DNA from: a virus
DNA: 40,805 nt
IMG/VR virus record: IMGVR_UViG_3300046002_001048
Coordinates: 1-40,805 of that record
Reading direction: 5' to 3' (one strand)
The translations under genes were made by a program, and so were the position numbers. Under the pieces are notes generated by a model. The model was not told the DNA's origin, did no database searches, and saw nothing but the letters and a program-made list of their open reading frames with translations. Shown piece by piece: positions 28,240-35,020 of the stretch; the stretch's first letter is position 1; the number at the start of each line of letters is the position of its first letter.

Positions 28240-28257
28240 GTGTCGCAGGTGCGACAC
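28240..28257. promoter_or_regulatory. 18-bp palindrome in divergent promoter region
   Basis: Perfect inverted repeat GTGTCGCA-GG-TGCGACAC, 26 bases before the peptidase gene start and 27 bases beyond the leftward gene start. A further GCGACA half-site lies just to the left at about 28226-28231. Position between divergent genes and symmetry suggest a repressor operator. No convincing -35/-10 pair was found. Confidence 0.55.
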
Positions 28258-28282
28258 ACCGTAGTAATGATAGGATGCAGCT

Positions 28283-28840
28283 ATGACAACTATCGCAGGT
28301 ATCCAAGGTATTGATTACGCTGTGCTAGTTGCAGACTCGCAGATCACAGAAGACAATCTCGTGACTCTTGCCATAACTACGCCCAAGATCGTAGAGGTAG
28401 GTAAGTTCCTCGTGGGTATCTCAGGTGATACCAGACCAGGTGACATCCTTTCCTACAACTGGAAGCCACCGACCTATAGAGGTGACGACCCAGTCCAGTT
28501 TATGGGAAAAAAAGTAATCCCCAGTATTAACACAGCTTTTAACGACAACAACTACGACTACAACAAGGTGGATAAAGATGACGGTTTTGATTATCTCATT
28601 GCTTTTAACGGTAATATCTTTCGGGTTGCTTGCGATCTCTCTTTTTTCCAAAGCGATGTCGGAACGTACGGCATTGGTAGTGGAGGTCAGTTTGCTCTTG
28701 GCTATCTTGCTTCAATCATTAAGCCTGATATGGAGTTAGCCTACGCAAAGAGACACGCCCGTAAAGCTGTTGAGATTGCTTCGGTACTTGACGCTAACAC
28801 TGGTAAGCCTTTACAGTTAGTAGTACAAGAAAGACTCTAG
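28283..28840 (+). CDS. HslV/proteasome-like peptidase (Ntn hydrolase)
   Basis: 185 residues beginning MTTIAGIQG. After Met removal Thr1 would be the nucleophile; D17 in VADSQIT falls where HslV has Asp17, and the Lys of TTPKIVEVG (mature K34) lines up with HslV Lys33. Also FLVGISGDTRPGDILSYNW and GIGSGGQFALGYLASI match HslV/proteasome strand and helix patterns. Such proteins form ring-shaped peptidase chambers and usually need an AAA+ unfoldase; no HslU, Mpa or ClpX-like gene is in the window, so a host unfoldase or an unfoldase-free role would be needed. First gene of the early/middle operon, next to a palindromic operator-like site. Confidence 0.85.
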   Translation: MTTIAGIQGIDYAVLVADSQITEDNLVTLAITTPKIVEVGKFLVGISGDTRPGDILSYNWKPPTYRGDDPVQFMGKKVIPSINTAFNDNNYDYNKVDKDDGFDYLIAFNGNIFRVACDLSFFQSDVGTYGIGSGGQFALGYLASIIKPDMELAYAKRHARKAVEIASVLDANTGKPLQLVVQERL

Positions 28841-28848
28841 GAGGAGTT

Positions 28849-28971
28849 ATGGAACTGAAGACAATACCAATGACAGATGAATACGCTGCTCATTACTTTT
28901 ATCAAATGGGTTGGATGGCTTGTCGTCTAGCATACAAACTAGAGGAAGAGAAAACCAATGTCAGTAACTGA
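28849..28971 (+). CDS. Hypothetical 40-residue protein
   Basis: ATG with GGAGGAG six bases upstream. Product of 40 residues with a helical, aromatic middle (DEYAAHYFYQMGWMACRLAY). It overlaps the nuclease gene start by 14 bases, so the two are probably coupled. No family is recognised. Confidence 0.72.
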   Translation: MELKTIPMTDEYAAHYFYQMGWMACRLAYKLEEEKTNVSN

Positions 28972-29905
28972 CCCGAAAGAACTGCTACTGACTGCTCTTA
29001 AGGCAGGTGATGCTAAGCGTTCACGATCTACTCAGGTACAGATCGGACCATCAGAGGTAGGTGGCTGTCGTCGTAAGGTGTGGTACAGACTTAACGACCA
29101 ACCAGAAACTAATGACAACGAATTAAAGTTAGCTGCGATTATGGGTACTGCTATCCACGCAGAAATTGAGAAGGCGCTAGCAGATAACAAAGATGTTTTG
29201 ATTGAAACAGAAGTTGAATACAACGGTATGAAAGCACACGTTGACTGCTTTGTACCTGGTACTGGTGATGTGATTGACTGGAAGACAAGCAAGGTCCGGA
29301 ACCTTTCTTACTTCCCATCATTGCAACAACGGTGGCAGGTACAGCTTTATGGCTACCTCCTAGCAAATAACGGCTATGCGGTCAACCGAGTGTCACTGGT
29401 AGCAATTGCCAGGGACGGGGACGAACGCGATGTCAAGGTTCACACCGAAGACTACGATGAGTCCATTGCACTAGAAGCACTCGGTTGGCTAGCGGCTGTT
29501 AAGGAAAGTAAAGAGGCACCAGCACCTGAGAAGGATGCAAGTTACTGTCAGCATTACTGCAAGTTCTATGACGCAAGTGGGCAGATGGGATGCGTTGGTC
29601 TAAAAAAAGAACTTACGTTAGTCAGTGATATAATCATTGATGACGTTGATGTTGACAAGAATGCACTGCTGTACTTACAGTTAGCAGCACAGATTAAAGA
29701 TCTTGAGAAACAACAAGACTCACTCAAGGCCAGCTTTGAAGGACTGCTCGGTGTTACACCTAGCGGTATCGAAGTAAGTTGGACAACTGTTAAGGGACGA
29801 GAGTCAGTTGACAGTAGCGAGGTAGAAAAACTACTTGGGTTTGTACCCAAGAAGGTGGGCGCTGAAAGCCAGCGACTATCAATTAAGCAAAGTGGAGGCA
29901 AGTAA
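28958..29905 (+). CDS. Cas4/RecB-like PD-(D/E)XK nuclease
   Basis: 315 residues. Nuclease core: IHAEIE (H67), HVDCF (D96), DVIDWKTSK (D107, K109) and QVQLYGYLL. Four Cys at 37, 197, 201 and 212 (GGCRRKVWY near the start; YCQHYCKF and GC near 197-212) match the [4Fe-4S] cluster pattern of Cas4 and AddB exonucleases. The C-terminal 90 residues add a coiled-coil region (LKDLEKQQDSLKASF type). It likely resects DNA ends for recombination or replication, acting with the resolvase and helicase-like genes downstream. No Cas1/Cas2 or repeats are present, so it is not a CRISPR gene. Confidence 0.88.
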   Translation: MSVTDPKELLLTALKAGDAKRSRSTQVQIGPSEVGGCRRKVWYRLNDQPETNDNELKLAAIMGTAIHAEIEKALADNKDVLIETEVEYNGMKAHVDCFVPGTGDVIDWKTSKVRNLSYFPSLQQRWQVQLYGYLLANNGYAVNRVSLVAIARDGDERDVKVHTEDYDESIALEALGWLAAVKESKEAPAPEKDASYCQHYCKFYDASGQMGCVGLKKELTLVSDIIIDDVDVDKNALLYLQLAAQIKDLEKQQDSLKASFEGLLGVTPSGIEVSWTTVKGRESVDSSEVEKLLGFVPKKVGAESQRLSIKQSGGK

Positions 29906-29906
29906 T

Positions 29907-30287
29907 ATGGCTACAGAAGGTACAAAGTTCCAGATCAATTACAAGTTAAATGATGGAACACTTATCAATCTTTATGCAGGATCAGTAACAGAGCTAGAGT
30001 CAGGTCTTGCAGACCTTGCTATGAATGCAATGAACATCCGTGCAACAGGACTTGAACTATCAGGTGGAGCAGCACCAGTTGCAGCACCAACAGTTGCATC
30101 AGTTGCTCAGGCATTTGGTGGTACACCAGTAGCAGCACCAGCTGCACCAGCAGGCGGTGGCAATACTTGCCGTCACGGTGTGATGGCACTGCGTGAAGGA
30201 ACGTCAGCGCGAGGACCTTGGAAGGGCTATATGTGTGCTGCACCAAAGGGTGCAACAGACAAGTGCGACACTATCTGGGTTCGATAA
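29907..30287 (+). CDS. Zinc-tail protein, possible ssDNA-binding accessory
   Basis: 126 residues from the ATG at 29907 (GGAGG upstream). The N-terminal 60 residues form a small alpha/beta domain (KFQINYKLNDGTLINLYAGS). A Pro/Ala linker follows, then CRHGVMALREGT and GPWKGYMCAAPKGATDKCD, a three-Cys, one-His zinc module I know from the C-termini of actinophage replication proteins. Between nuclease and WhiB genes; a single-strand binding or replication-accessory role is likely but unproven. Confidence 0.75.
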   Translation: MATEGTKFQINYKLNDGTLINLYAGSVTELESGLADLAMNAMNIRATGLELSGGAAPVAAPTVASVAQAFGGTPVAAPAAPAGGGNTCRHGVMALREGTSARGPWKGYMCAAPKGATDKCDTIWVR

Positions 30288-30551
30288 ATGCTACGGCGAC
30301 CAGAAGAATTTGAGTCGCCAAGTTGTGCAACAGTAGGTGGAGACTTCTGGTTCCCTGAGAAGGATGCCAGTAAGTATGAGAATCAGTTTGCTAAAGCAAT
30401 TTGTGCTTCTTGCATCCACAAAATAGATTGTGGTGAGTGGGGTATCCACAAAGAAAACTTCGGTATCTGGGGCGGTCTAACTGATATGGACCGCAGACTT
30501 ATCCGTCGTCAAAGAGGTATCAGAGTTAACGAGGAGGAAGACGTTGCTTAA
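30288..30551 (+). CDS. whiB: WhiB-family transcriptional regulator
   Basis: 87 residues. The four Fe-S ligands are C13, C39, C42 and C48 (AICASCIHKIDC), followed by the signature GIWGG at 59-63 and a basic tail (RRLIRRQRGIR) for DNA contact. WhiB proteins bind region 4 of the host vegetative sigma factor and redirect transcription; mycobacteriophage WhiB (TM4 WhiBTM4) can inhibit host WhiB2 and block superinfection. It identifies the host as actinobacterial. Starts directly after the previous stop and overlaps the helicase-like gene by 8 bases. Confidence 0.95.
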   Translation: MLRRPEEFESPSCATVGGDFWFPEKDASKYENQFAKAICASCIHKIDCGEWGIHKENFGIWGGLTDMDRRLIRRQRGIRVNEEEDVA

Positions 30552-31395
30552 TCTATCCCGTGCGTGGGGCGGTGTGCTTACCAAAGCAACACCACTGCCT
30601 GACGTATGGGTTGGCTTGGCAGCCAAACAGATTAAGTTCAGGCGTGGGCAGGTATGTATGGTTGCTGCCGCTCCTAATGCTGGTAAGTCAATGTTCGCAT
30701 TGATCTATGCAATCAAAGCAAAGGTGCCTACACTGTTCTTCTCAGCTGATACTGACACTACTACTGTGATGATGCGAGCAGCTTCGCATACATCAGGCCA
30801 CTCACAGATAACTGTTGAGGCTAACTTGGCTAGTGATAGCCACTACTACGACCATCACTTCCAGAAGATTGACCACATCAAGTGGGTCTTTGATTCGTCA
30901 CCAACAATAGATGATCTTGAACTGGAGATCAGGGCTTACGTAGAACTCTACGGCGAGGCACCTGAACTCATCATCATAGATAACCTAATGAACGTGGCAG
31001 CAGAGACAGACAATGAATGGTCAGGACTGCGTGCAATTATGATGGAGTTGCACGATATGGCACGCAAGACTGAAGCCTGTGTAATGGTATTGCACCACGT
31101 CTCTGAGCAATCAGAGTACGGGTCAACGACCAAGCCACCTGCACGTAGGTCTATTCACGGAAAGGTCAGTCAGTTACCTGCACTGATACTTACACTGGGC
31201 TACGATCCCAACCAAGCAACACTATCTGTTGCAGCTGTTAAGAATCGTTTTGGTCCACACACAGCAGATGCCTCCGATTATGCACAACTGCTAGTAAACT
31301 ATGCAGCGTGTCAGATCGGTGACCAAGATGAATATGGCTGGATGTATCGCAAGGATGCAATGGCTGGATACCAGGGAGGGTACAACGTTGGCTAA
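30544..31395 (+). CDS. RecA/DnaB-type ATPase (putative replicative helicase)
   Basis: 283 residues, TTG start with GAGGAGG seven bases upstream. Walker A APNAGKS at 43-49, Walker B ELIIIDN at 141-147, and LHHVSE at 183-188, as in DnaB C-domain and RadA-like ATPases. It lacks the DnaB N-terminal domain and is short, so it may be a helicase core or a recombinase/loader of this superfamily. Together with the primase genes at 32314-33226 it would form the phage replication fork machinery. Confidence 0.85.
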   Translation: MLNLSRAWGGVLTKATPLPDVWVGLAAKQIKFRRGQVCMVAAAPNAGKSMFALIYAIKAKVPTLFFSADTDTTTVMMRAASHTSGHSQITVEANLASDSHYYDHHFQKIDHIKWVFDSSPTIDDLELEIRAYVELYGEAPELIIIDNLMNVAAETDNEWSGLRAIMMELHDMARKTEACVMVLHHVSEQSEYGSTTKPPARRSIHGKVSQLPALILTLGYDPNQATLSVAAVKNRFGPHTADASDYAQLLVNYAACQIGDQDEYGWMYRKDAMAGYQGGYNVG

Positions 31396-31552
31396 TACAG
31401 AGATGCAGTATGTAAAGAACCGCATTCAGAAACTGGAGAAGGACTTTGCAGCCTTTGCATCGCTACTTATCCAAGCAGGTATCGTTGAGGTCAAAGAAGA
31501 AGATGGCGTGCAAGTCTATGCAGTCAACAAGGTTGCACTAGATGGCAAATAA
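31388..31552 (+). CDS. Small coiled-coil protein
   Basis: 54 residues from the TTG at 31388, seven bases after GGGAGGG; the longer reading from 31301 lies in another frame of the helicase-like gene and has no ribosome site. Sequence EMQYVKNRIQKLEKDFAAFA is a short coiled coil, followed by VKEEDGVQVYAVNKV. Probably an oligomerising partner of the flanking genes; the function is unknown. Confidence 0.7.
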   Translation: MANTEMQYVKNRIQKLEKDFAAFASLLIQAGIVEVKEEDGVQVYAVNKVALDGK

Positions 31553-31892
31553 GAACGGACGCAAGGGTTCTCAGTTTGAGACAGATGTTATGAAATGGCT
31601 ACGCGGTGCGGGAGTTATGGCAGAACGTTTGACAAAAGCTGGGGCAAAGGATGAGGGAGATATGGTTGTTATCATATCTGGAGAAACCTACATCCTTGAA
31701 TTAAAGAACAGAAAGCAATTAAACTTTCCAGAGTTCTGGAGAGAAGCGCAAGTTGAGGCGCTTAACTACGCAAAGGCTAGAGGTCTTGGGGAAGTGCCTC
31801 TTTCCTACGTTGTAGTTAAGCGTCGCAACGCTAGCATCGAAGATGCTTGGGTAATACAAAACTTAAATCAATGGTTAAAGGAGAAAAAATAA
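31542..31892 (+). CDS. Holliday-junction resolvase-like nuclease
   Basis: 116 residues. PD-(D/E)XK residues in order: E13 (KGSQFETDVMKWL), D40 (KDEGDMVVI), E54 and K56 (YILELKNRK). This is the Hjc/VRR-NUC-like pattern. It probably resolves branched DNA during recombination-dependent replication or before packaging. It overlaps both neighbours by one to eleven bases. Confidence 0.8.
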   Translation: MANKNGRKGSQFETDVMKWLRGAGVMAERLTKAGAKDEGDMVVIISGETYILELKNRKQLNFPEFWREAQVEALNYAKARGLGEVPLSYVVVKRRNASIEDAWVIQNLNQWLKEKK

Positions 31893-32020
31893 TGCCAGTA
31901 CCAGGTGGAGAAATTACAACAACAGAGATCTGGCAAGCGCCAGTTGAGCAGGAACTACCAGAGGTAGTTGAAGAAGTAGTTGAAGAGGTGGAAGATGAAG
32001 ATGTCAAAGTGGCGGAGTAA
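31892..32020 (+). CDS. Acidic 42-residue protein
   Basis: ATG overlapping the preceding stop, with AAAGGAG upstream. The product is strongly acidic and Val/Glu-repetitive (LPEVVEEVVEEVEDEDVK). Such short acidic peptides sometimes mimic DNA, but nothing here shows that. It overlaps the next gene by 26 bases. Confidence 0.65.
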   Translation: MPVPGGEITTTEIWQAPVEQELPEVVEEVVEEVEDEDVKVAE

Positions 32021-32216
32021 AGTCACTGGGCAAGAGATTGATGTAAGAGATGGATGGAACGATGCAGGCGAGTACGTTGTTACTCTATCTTTTACTGGGT
32101 TTGAAAACACTTCATCTTGGATCAGACTTTCCTATTCAGATTTCATTGAAGCATTTGAGAAGGTAGAACAGAAGCCTGTACAAGAAGGCATCTATGATGG
32201 ATGGGATACAGAATGA
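31995..32216 (+). CDS. Hypothetical 73-residue protein
   Basis: Two starts fit, ATG at 31995 or ATG at 32001, with AGAGGTGG upstream. The product has KVTGQEIDVRDGWNDAGEY, VVTLSFTGFENTSSWIRL and an acidic end (YDGWDTE), a small beta domain. Overlaps the zinc-finger gene as ATGA. No family is recognised. Confidence 0.68.
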   Translation: MKMSKWRSKVTGQEIDVRDGWNDAGEYVVTLSFTGFENTSSWIRLSYSDFIEAFEKVEQKPVQEGIYDGWDTE

Positions 32217-32380
32217 TTTGTCAGAACTGTCTTAAGGGTGGAGCAGAGAACAGAGCTAGTCACTTCAAGCGTGCCTCCCATTGGCACGGTAAGTGCGACT
32301 TCAAGGGGTGCGTATGTCAACACAAGACTGGTCCAGGACACACAAGGGTAACCGAGTCCAAGCTAACAGCATCCCAATAG
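32213..32380 (+). CDS. Small zinc-finger protein
   Basis: 55 residues with C3, C6, C28, C33, C35 and H37 (ICQNCLKGG; KCDFKGCVCQHKTGPGHT). Likely binds one or two zinc ions. The ATG overlaps the preceding stop. The C-terminus runs 67 bases into the primase zinc-domain gene in another frame. Small Cys-rich proteins of this form occur in other actinophages, from memory; the role is unknown. Confidence 0.72.
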   Translation: MICQNCLKGGAENRASHFKRASHWHGKCDFKGCVCQHKTGPGHTRVTESKLTASQ

Positions 32381-32682
32381 AACCAATCGTAAGTTTCTTC
32401 GGCGGTGAAACAAGAGGTGGCACCGGTGAGATAAGAGTCAAGTGCTTGATGCACAATGACTCACATAGATCTGCCTCAATGAACGTAGATACCAACCTTT
32501 ACTACTGTCAAACCTGTGGTAAGGGTGGCAATGCAGTCAACATAGTCTGCATCCTAGAGAACTTGGAGTTTATAGATGGCCTCAAACGTGCAGTCGAAAT
32601 TGCTGCTGGAAGCGGCGCAGCGATACGCACAGGCAATAAGTCCAGAGGTGCTAGACGTGCTAGCCGCACGTGGGATATCTGA
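32314..32682 (+). CDS. Primase CHC2 zinc-domain protein
   Basis: 122 residues from the ATG at 32314 (AAGGGG upstream). DnaG-type zinc ribbon: C44, H47, C65, C68 in CLMHNDSHRSASMN and YYCQTCGKGGN. This domain finds the priming site on single-stranded DNA. The catalytic TOPRIM part is encoded by the next gene, which starts 107 bases before this one ends and is in another frame, so the primase is split. Confidence 0.85.
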   Translation: MSTQDWSRTHKGNRVQANSIPIEPIVSFFGGETRGGTGEIRVKCLMHNDSHRSASMNVDTNLYYCQTCGKGGNAVNIVCILENLEFIDGLKRAVEIAAGSGAAIRTGNKSRGARRASRTWDI

Positions 32683-33226
32683 ATTAGTTGCAGCTAAGTT
32701 TCAACTAGGTACAGTTACCGAGCCACACAATGGACACGAGATGCACGAGGGTTGGCTGTCTATTCCATACATCACTGCCAGTGGTAGTTGCGTGGGCTTT
32801 AAGTTCAGGCGCATAGATGATGGCAAGCCTAAGTACGGCTCACCTACAGGGCAGAAGGCACACCTGTATAACGTATGCGACATCACCATTGACTCACCAC
32901 ACATCGTTGTGTGCGAGGGTGAACTAGATGCTGTCATTACTAGCGGTGTGCTTGGCATCCCAGCTGTCGGTGTGCCAGGTGTAGCTGCTTGGAAGCCACA
33001 CTTTCCAAAACTATTTAATGGTTACGAAACTATCTATGTTGTCGGAGACAACGACATCAAAGAGGATGGGTCCAACCCTGGTGCTGAGTTTGCTAAGCGC
33101 GTGGCTAATGAGGTAATGAACTCAGTTATTGTTACACTACCACCAGGTATGGACATCAATGACTACTACCTAGCACACGGGGCAGATGCCACACGTGCTT
33201 TGCTAGTAGGTGAGCAGATTGGATAA
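32576..33226 (+). CDS. Primase TOPRIM-domain protein
   Basis: 216 residues. ATG with GGAG seven bases upstream, within the preceding gene. The start (LLEAAQRYAQAISPEVLDVL) matches the linker helix of phage primases. TOPRIM motifs are IVVCEGELDAV (about residue 110-120; acidic E) and VVGDNDIKEDG (DxD). The nearby KFRRIDDGKPKYGSP and PGMDINDYY also fit DnaG/gp4-type primases. It supplies RNA primers together with the CHC2 partner. Frame relation to the CHC2 gene is +1. Confidence 0.85.
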   Translation: MASNVQSKLLLEAAQRYAQAISPEVLDVLAARGISELVAAKFQLGTVTEPHNGHEMHEGWLSIPYITASGSCVGFKFRRIDDGKPKYGSPTGQKAHLYNVCDITIDSPHIVVCEGELDAVITSGVLGIPAVGVPGVAAWKPHFPKLFNGYETIYVVGDNDIKEDGSNPGAEFAKRVANEVMNSVIVTLPPGMDINDYYLAHGADATRALLVGEQIG

Positions 33227-33232
33227 GGCTGA

Positions 33233-33622
33233 ATGGTCACAGATGGTACAGATTTTGCAGCATATGGGCTTTCAGATCCTAGAGATCAATATGGAAACCG
33301 AGACTTTGTTAGTGCGTCCGACCCCGGCAAGGTAGACGAGGCCTTCATTGCAGATGTCTGGCGTATTATGGATCAGGCTGGTAACTTACTGGTGCGTAAG
33401 CATCACGACTACGGCCCAAAGAACATTGCTCACTCACCAGGTGGACCACTTAATGGTTTGCGTGTACGTATGTGGGACAAGATAGCTCGCATCAATAACT
33501 TACTTGATAGCGGTGTACAACCCAGCAACGAGTCATTGCGTGATTCCTTCTTAGACTTATTGAACTACTCAGCTATCGCAATGATGGTGCTAGATGGTGT
33601 GTGGCCAGAAGTAAATGACTGA
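33233..33622 (+). CDS. Nmad1/MazG-like nucleotide-metabolism protein
   Basis: 129 residues. Signature KHHDYGPKNI, GLRVRMWDKIARINNLL, SLRDSFLDLLNYSAIAMMV matches the all-helical Nmad1 (nucleotide modification associated domain 1, DUF1599) group related to MazG-like pyrophosphohydrolases, which are linked to modified nucleotides or nucleotide pools in phages. Metal-binding acidic residues would lie in E99-D103-D107-like spacing of the last helices. It overlaps the sigma-like gene by 8 bases. The substrate is not predictable from sequence. Confidence 0.75.
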   Translation: MVTDGTDFAAYGLSDPRDQYGNRDFVSASDPGKVDEAFIADVWRIMDQAGNLLVRKHHDYGPKNIAHSPGGPLNGLRVRMWDKIARINNLLDSGVQPSNESLRDSFLDLLNYSAIAMMVLDGVWPEVND

Positions 33623-34247
33623 ACTACATCCAGTCGTCTACGACTTAGCACCTTCGGTAGCAGGAACTATCTACCGCAGGTATAAGAACTACGTCGAACG
33701 TGATGACATCAAGCAAGAGTGTATGGCTTGGGCTATGACACGCAACGCTTACATCACTGAGCAGTTGAATGAACCTAACGAAGAGCGTCGCAAGCACAAC
33801 GAGCAGCGCATTGCATACCAGATGAGGCGTGTAGCAGAACGTTATGCACGCAAAGAGAAGGCATCTAAGTCTGGCTATCAGACTACAGATGAGGCTTACT
33901 ACGAGTCAGCTGGTATCGGACAGTTACTACCCTTTGTTATTGCATCAGTCATAGATGGCACAGTATTAGAACAGGTACAACAAATGGTGCAGGATGGACA
34001 ACCTAAAGGTAAGTCCAGTCCAGCAGAAGGTGGCAACCTACTTGCTACTCTCATTGACATCAAGCGTGGGTACTTATCGCTAGATGCAGATGAGCAGAAG
34101 TTACTACGCCTGCGCCACCACGAGAGCGCTACCCTGCAACAGATTGCAGCGGTGATGGAGTGTGCAGTATCAACAGCAGATCGCAGATGCAACAACGCTA
34201 TGCGTAAGTTGATTGAACAGCTCGGAGGGCAGAGTCCGTGGCAATGA
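33615..34247 (+). CDS. Sigma-factor-like transcription protein
   Basis: 210 residues. Residues about 5-60 contain ERDDIKQECMAWAMTRNAY, a region-2-like helix pattern; residues about 155-205 are a clear sigma-70 region-4 type helix-turn-helix (DADEQKLLRLRHHESATLQQ, IAAVMECAVSTADRRCNNAM). It probably helps RNA polymerase switch from early to late promoters. Similar sigma-like proteins occur in other actinophages. It overlaps both neighbours. Confidence 0.78.
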   Translation: MTELHPVVYDLAPSVAGTIYRRYKNYVERDDIKQECMAWAMTRNAYITEQLNEPNEERRKHNEQRIAYQMRRVAERYARKEKASKSGYQTTDEAYYESAGIGQLLPFVIASVIDGTVLEQVQQMVQDGQPKGKSSPAEGGNLLATLIDIKRGYLSLDADEQKLLRLRHHESATLQQIAAVMECAVSTADRRCNNAMRKLIEQLGGQSPWQ

Positions 34248-34627
34248 AAGAACAAGACCTGTTCGACTACTTAAAGTCTAGTTTGTATCCAGATTTAGAG
34301 AAGGCACCTGGCATCTATGATGCCTTTGACTGCATCAGTACTGTTGCAGGTCATTACATAGAGTTGAAGTGTCGTTACACTCACTACGATACCTTGCTGA
34401 TTGAAGAGATGAAGTATCGCAAGCTGATAACGCAGGCTGCTGAGCGAGATCTCATCCCGTTCTACATCAACTCGACACCGAAAGGTGTCTTTTCTTTTGA
34501 CCTGATGGATGTACCTGAACCTGAGTGGCTAACGCATAGGATGCCAGCGACTACTGAGTTCTCACGCAACAATAAGATTGATAAATTAGTAGGCTACTTA
34601 CCGATTGATGAGGCGGTGCAGTTGTGA
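34238..34627 (+). CDS. PD-(D/E)XK-like nuclease-fold protein
   Basis: 129 residues from the GTG at 34238, six bases after GGAGGG (an ATG at 34244 is too far). GIYDAFDCISTVAGHYIELK has D31 and E42-L-K44, the D-(x)n-ExK pattern, followed by THYDTLLIEEMKY. Too little is visible to name a substrate. Could be a nicking or repair nuclease, or an inactive relative. Partner of the sigma-like and FmdB genes in position only. Confidence 0.7.
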   Translation: MAMKEQDLFDYLKSSLYPDLEKAPGIYDAFDCISTVAGHYIELKCRYTHYDTLLIEEMKYRKLITQAAERDLIPFYINSTPKGVFSFDLMDVPEPEWLTHRMPATTEFSRNNKIDKLVGYLPIDEAVQL

Positions 34628-34857
34628 ACGTAGACAAACTAATTGAAAACATTAACGAGGAAGACAAAGAGCTTAACGAGTTAATTCAGTTGATGTATGA
34701 AGCAAAACAATTACAAAGTCTTTGGGCTTATAGAACTGCTATGTTTTGTATGATGTATGGCTATGAGTCTCACGAGGTAGAGAAGTTAATCAAAGAGAAA
34801 GCACCAAGCGTCGTTGGCGCTAAGCTAGTGCGAAAGGAACGTAGAGATGATCTATGA
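34624..34857 (+). CDS. Hypothetical helical protein
   Basis: 77 residues, GTG start overlapping the previous stop. All-helical and charged (LIENINEEDKELNELIQLMY; EAKQLQSLWAYRTAMFCMMY), with a basic end (KLVRKERRDDL). Overlaps the FmdB-like gene by 11 bases. No family is recognised. Confidence 0.7.
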   Translation: MNVDKLIENINEEDKELNELIQLMYEAKQLQSLWAYRTAMFCMMYGYESHEVEKLIKEKAPSVVGAKLVRKERRDDL

Positions 34858-35020
34858 CTACAAGTGTCCACAGTGTGCAGCAGTACTGTCCGTTGAGCGC
34901 AGTATCCACGAGACACCCAAGCCACCTGCTTGCGTGCCGTGTCACCTAACTATGAACCGTATCTATGATGCGCCATCTATTCAGTTCAAGGGCGGAGGGT
35001 TCTACTCCAATGGCGGTTAA
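34847..35020 (+). CDS. FmdB-family zinc ribbon protein
   Basis: 57 residues: MIYDYKCPQC (C7, C10), then C29 and C32 (PPACVPCH), and a tail ending IQFKGGGFYSNGG. This is the standard FmdB layout, including the Phe-Lys-Gly-Gly-Gly-Phe end. FmdB-type proteins are small putative regulators or metal-site proteins, common in actinobacteria and their phages. It overlaps the methyltransferase gene by 11 bases. Confidence 0.88.
   Translation: MIYDYKCPQCAAVLSVERSIHETPKPPACVPCHLTMNRIYDAPSIQFKGGGFYSNGG

Noticed and set aside
28958-29905. Cas4-like nuclease as sign of a CRISPR system
   Set aside because: No cas1, cas2, effector or repeat array in the window; such nucleases are common phage recombination genes.
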